This document shows positions 61,228 to 61,448 of a stretch of 61,448 bases of DNA, piece after piece. The stretch covers positions 1 through 61,448 of the forward strand of contig JAGOZU010000010.1 of NCBI GenBank assembly GCA_018058545.1, given 5' to 3'. Position 1 is the first letter of the stretch; each line of letters starts with the position of its first letter. The notes beneath the pieces were generated by a model. That model saw nothing but the letters and a program-made list of their open reading frames with translations, was not told where the DNA came from and made no database searches. This DNA is from Promineifilum sp. (lineage in GTDB: Bacteria > Chloroflexota > Anaerolineae > Promineifilales > Promineifilaceae). A program made the position numbers and the translations under genes.

Positions 61228-61448
61228 CTAATTTGCGGGGAGCGCCGGCGGCAGGCTGTTCAAATAGAGCCAGACCGCCTCGATCTCAACATCATTCATA
61301 TGTTGGAATGCCGGCCAGGGCATCGCCTCGGGATTAATTTCGACACCATCAGGGGTCACGCCGGTTCGCAACACGGTCTTGAAGTCATCCAGTGTCCAGT
61401 TCGCCAGCGCCCCGGACGGAGTCAGGTTGGCCGCGGGAGTCCCGCCGG
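61228..61448 (-). CDS. Cytochrome c family protein, C-terminus only
   Basis: Reverse-strand reading from the right edge to TAG at 61228 gives 73 residues: LDDFKTVLRTGVTPDGVEI, then AMPWPAFQHMNDVEIEAVWLYLNSLP and a short Pro/Ala tail. This is the C-terminal helix and axial-methionine loop of class I cytochrome c; the CXXCH haem site would lie upstream, outside the window. It presumably functions in electron transfer outside the membrane. It has its own terminator hairpin. Confidence 0.8.
   Translation of the reverse strand, partial: GGTPAANLTPSGALANWTLDDFKTVLRTGVTPDGVEINPEAMPWPAFQHMNDVEIEAVWLYLNSLPPALPAN

Overview
The window looks like a chromosomal segment of a GC-rich, probably filamentous Chloroflexota bacterium (Anaerolineae-like). 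This is inferred from the lipoprotein and monoderm-type surface proteins, the strings of GT4 glycosyltransferases, an LCP ligase, YbbR/CdaA c-di-AMP genes, T/P-rich linkers in secreted proteins, and a BTAD/NB-ATPase/TPR regulator. No 16S or marker tree could be run. Coding density is high. Most genes start close to a -10 box or overlap the preceding stop codon. No CRISPR array, transposase or phage gene was seen.

Layout. (1) 1-9.1 kb, minus strand: the start of a probable sensor kinase, a phosphonate-type ABC importer (phnD-phnC-phnE, with an unusual double-length PhnE carrying Ig-like inserts), a histidine phosphatase, an OmpR-type response regulator, RidA, and three related zinc-ribbon proteins. 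(2) 9.2-20.0 kb, plus strand: EF-P, a LysM protein, a 1841-residue secreted protein ending in a gingipain-like C25 peptidase domain, then a lasso-peptide locus made of precursor, asparagine-synthetase-like cyclase and HPr-kinase-like protein. The usual RRE (B1) and leader peptidase (B2) are not in the window. (3) 20.2-27.7 kb: cdaA-cdaR-der, a glycosyltransferase, an epimerase, and kynB-mutY. (4) 27.8-43.7 kb, plus strand: a surface-glycan locus with a GHL10-type hydrolase, seven GT4-type transferases, a GT-C-like membrane protein, an FkbM methyltransferase, a small coiled-coil protein, a Wzm-type permease without a neighbouring ATPase, and an LCP protein. (5) 43.8-52.9 kb: housekeeping and metabolic genes (UMF1-type MFS, methyltransferase, ClpP, trigger factor, tRNA-Leu, 8-oxoguanine deaminase, RlmH, TPR protein, crotonase). 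(6) 52.9-61.4 kb: two SDR genes, a visibly AT-richer SDR/TetR pair that looks acquired, a large AfsR-like regulator, adenine deaminase, and the C-terminus of a cytochrome c.

The most interesting items are the reduced lasso-peptide locus with its kinase (16.77-20.04 kb) directly behind the giant C25-peptidase protein; the shared N-terminal module in three different proteins of the glycan locus; the Ig-domain-bearing tandem PhnE; and a repeated arrangement in which an intrinsic terminator sits between a good promoter and the next start codon (phnD, the UMF1 transporter, tRNA-Leu/trigger factor), suggesting attenuation. All functional statements are from reading sequence motifs; no database search was possible.
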